64,000 bases of DNA, from contig NZ_JBOIUB010000001.1 of NCBI RefSeq assembly GCF_050749885.1, positions 186,001 through 250,000 of the forward strand, read 5' to 3'. This stretch comes from Zooshikella sp050749885. Lineage in GTDB: Bacteria > Pseudomonadota > Gammaproteobacteria > Pseudomonadales > Zooshikellaceae. The translations under genes were made by a program, and so were the position numbers. Numbering within the stretch: the stretch's first letter is position 1; each line of letters opens with the position of its first letter. Below are positions 63,120-64,000 of the stretch, piece after piece. Under the pieces are notes generated by a model. That model was not told the origin of the DNA and searched no databases. It was given only the letters and a program-made list of their open reading frames with translations.

Positions 63120-63581
63120 ATGAAAATAATGTTCAAACTTGTCTGCGTATCTGTTGTACTCGCGTCATATAATACATTTGCGGGTGAAATAAAGCTTGTT
63201 TATGATTCCCGGTACTGTATTCATACAGCATCAGGTCACCACAATGATGGTGATAATATACATTTATGGAAGTGTAATGGAAACAGTAACAGTCAATGGG
63301 TATGGGATGGCAGTAAAATACGTTTTAAAGGATCAGATAAATGTTTAAGCAAAAAAGGAACAGGTTCTGCATCTAATGGAGATAATATACATCTATGGTC
63401 GTGTGCTCGTGGTAGCTCAAAGAATAATCATTGGGACAGGATTAGGAGCAACAGGCTAAAGCTTCGTGGCACAAACTACTGTATCAATAAAAAAGGGTCA
63501 AACTACCCAAAAGATGGAGATAATATACATCTTTGGGACTGTAATAAAGGAGATTACTCTAACAGTCAGTGGTATTTCTAG
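63120..63581 (+). CDS. Ricin-type beta-trefoil lectin, exported
   Basis: The 153-residue protein has a signal peptide (MKIMFKLVCVSVVLASYNTFA). The mature protein is made of three similar units of about 42 residues, each with DGDNIHLW(K/S/D)C or NGDNIHLWSC followed by a Q-W or H-W pair (SQWVWDG, NNHWDR, SQWYF). This is the QxW beta-trefoil fold, which binds galactose-type sugars in up to three sites. It is a lectin domain alone, with no attached enzyme. AAGGAGG lies 7 bases before the second ATG, chosen here as start; an ATG two codons earlier is too near that site. Confidence 0.88.
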   Translation: MKIMFKLVCVSVVLASYNTFAGEIKLVYDSRYCIHTASGHHNDGDNIHLWKCNGNSNSQWVWDGSKIRFKGSDKCLSKKGTGSASNGDNIHLWSCARGSSKNNHWDRIRSNRLKLRGTNYCINKKGSNYPKDGDNIHLWDCNKGDYSNSQWYF

Positions 63582-63621
63582 CGTATTTCATATCCGAGCT
63601 GAATAATAAAGTTGTTTGCCC

Positions 63622-63647
63622 AGTTACCCCGCATACACGGGGTAACT
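63622..63647. terminator. Bidirectional terminator-like hairpin
   Basis: A perfect 10-bp stem (AGTTACCCCG with CGGGGTAACT) and a 6-nt loop lie between the convergent lectin and cystatin-like genes. Confidence 0.7.
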
Positions 63648-63673
63648 ATTGTAGGAGTGTTTAACTATCATCA

Positions 63674-64000
63674 TTACTCTTCAATAGGCGTTATTGACAA
63701 TAGTTGAATGGCTCCGTGTAAAGGCCGATAAACTTTGACGATAGCGGCATAGGGTACGGCATCAGGATAGACGGGTTGAGCATTACAAATGAATTTATAG
63801 TTTGTTCCTGCGACAACCTGTGTTGAAACTGCAAATGGTGTGTAGGCAACCCCAACTAAACCATCCAGTGCTTGATCAAACACAGCCATTTCAAAACGAT
63901 TAATATCTGTTCGATAAAGAGTCCATCCCCCAGGGATTGTTGAACTCGCCAACGTTGCTGAGTCATTAGTAGTGTACTGACTATCTGCAAAGGCCTGATA
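63674..64000 (-). CDS. Cystatin-like protein (C-terminal part)
   Basis: The frame is open to the window end, so the start is not seen; 108 residues are visible. They follow the cystatin pattern: PGGW near the beginning, a helix (INRFEMAVFDQALDGLVG), the hallmark loop QVVAG within VSTQVVAGTNYKF, and VKVYRPL before the end, as in stefins. Cystatins block papain-like cysteine proteases by inserting this loop. Why a bacterium makes one is unclear; it could protect from host or own proteases. A chance likeness of a fold is possible, but both motif and order agree. Confidence 0.6.
   Translation of the reverse strand, partial: YQAFADSQYTTNDSATLASSTIPGGWTLYRTDINRFEMAVFDQALDGLVGVAYTPFAVSTQVVAGTNYKFICNAQPVYPDAVPYAAIVKVYRPLHGAIQLLSITPIEE

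Overview
The window looks like a chromosome segment of an AT-rich marine gammaproteobacterium, probably Oceanospirillales-like. The pointers are an OprD-type porin, a type I-F CRISPR-Cas locus, LysR and HxlR regulators, many secreted proteins with GEVED, PKD or lectin modules, and numerous short intergenic repeats. No rRNA or tRNA gene was seen. The genus is inferred only from overall character.

Layout. Bases 1-5.5 kb carry a partial deacetylase-like gene, a periplasmic binding protein, an exported KatG and a small membrane protein. Bases 5.6-12.8 kb hold a minus-strand operon of a lipoprotein, a 1659-residue OmpA-domain protein and a membrane protein. Bases 13-31.8 kb are mixed metabolism: HxlR with a nitroreductase broken by an amber codon, a triple RidA protein, an ACP/acyl-AMP ligase/acyltransferase fusion, an SDR-LysR pair, OprD, a BaiN-like flavoprotein, a DUF885 protein, a methyltransferase and a phospholipase C-like enzyme.

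Bases 32.3-45.9 kb are a complete type I-F CRISPR-Cas locus. An array with 31 canonical repeats plus one decayed terminal repeat is followed by cas1 and a cas2-3 fusion, then an unusual 0.8-kb gap, then cas8f, cas5f, cas7f and cas6f, and a second array of 27 repeats. The arrays share leader, trailer and one identical spacer.

The main discovery candidate lies in the gap between cas3 and cas8f. Two degenerate CRISPR repeats in inverted orientation flank a 28-nt pseudo-spacer. They have their own promoter-like sequence, and both keep the Cas6f hairpin, one through a compensatory base-pair change. The first 17 nt of the pseudo-spacer match a site about 160 bp away in the same gap at 16 of 17 positions. 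The single mismatch is at position 6, and the site has a correct 5'-CC PAM. This is the architecture expected of a CreR/CreA-like natural guide that makes Cascade repress, rather than destroy, a local promoter. A small hydrophobic ORF lies between the target and cas8f.

Bases 46-64 kb hold an MscS/DUF432 pair and a set of exported proteins: an M4-like protease with PKD and GEVED modules, a Hint-domain protein, three related MACPF-like proteins with a GEVED protein among them, a reprolysin-like protease with a separately encoded prodomain-like protein, a ricin-type lectin and a cystatin-like protein. Together with the phospholipase this suggests a host-interacting or predatory lifestyle. Scattered among the genes are a 178-bp fold-back element and at least two families of short dispersed repeats.
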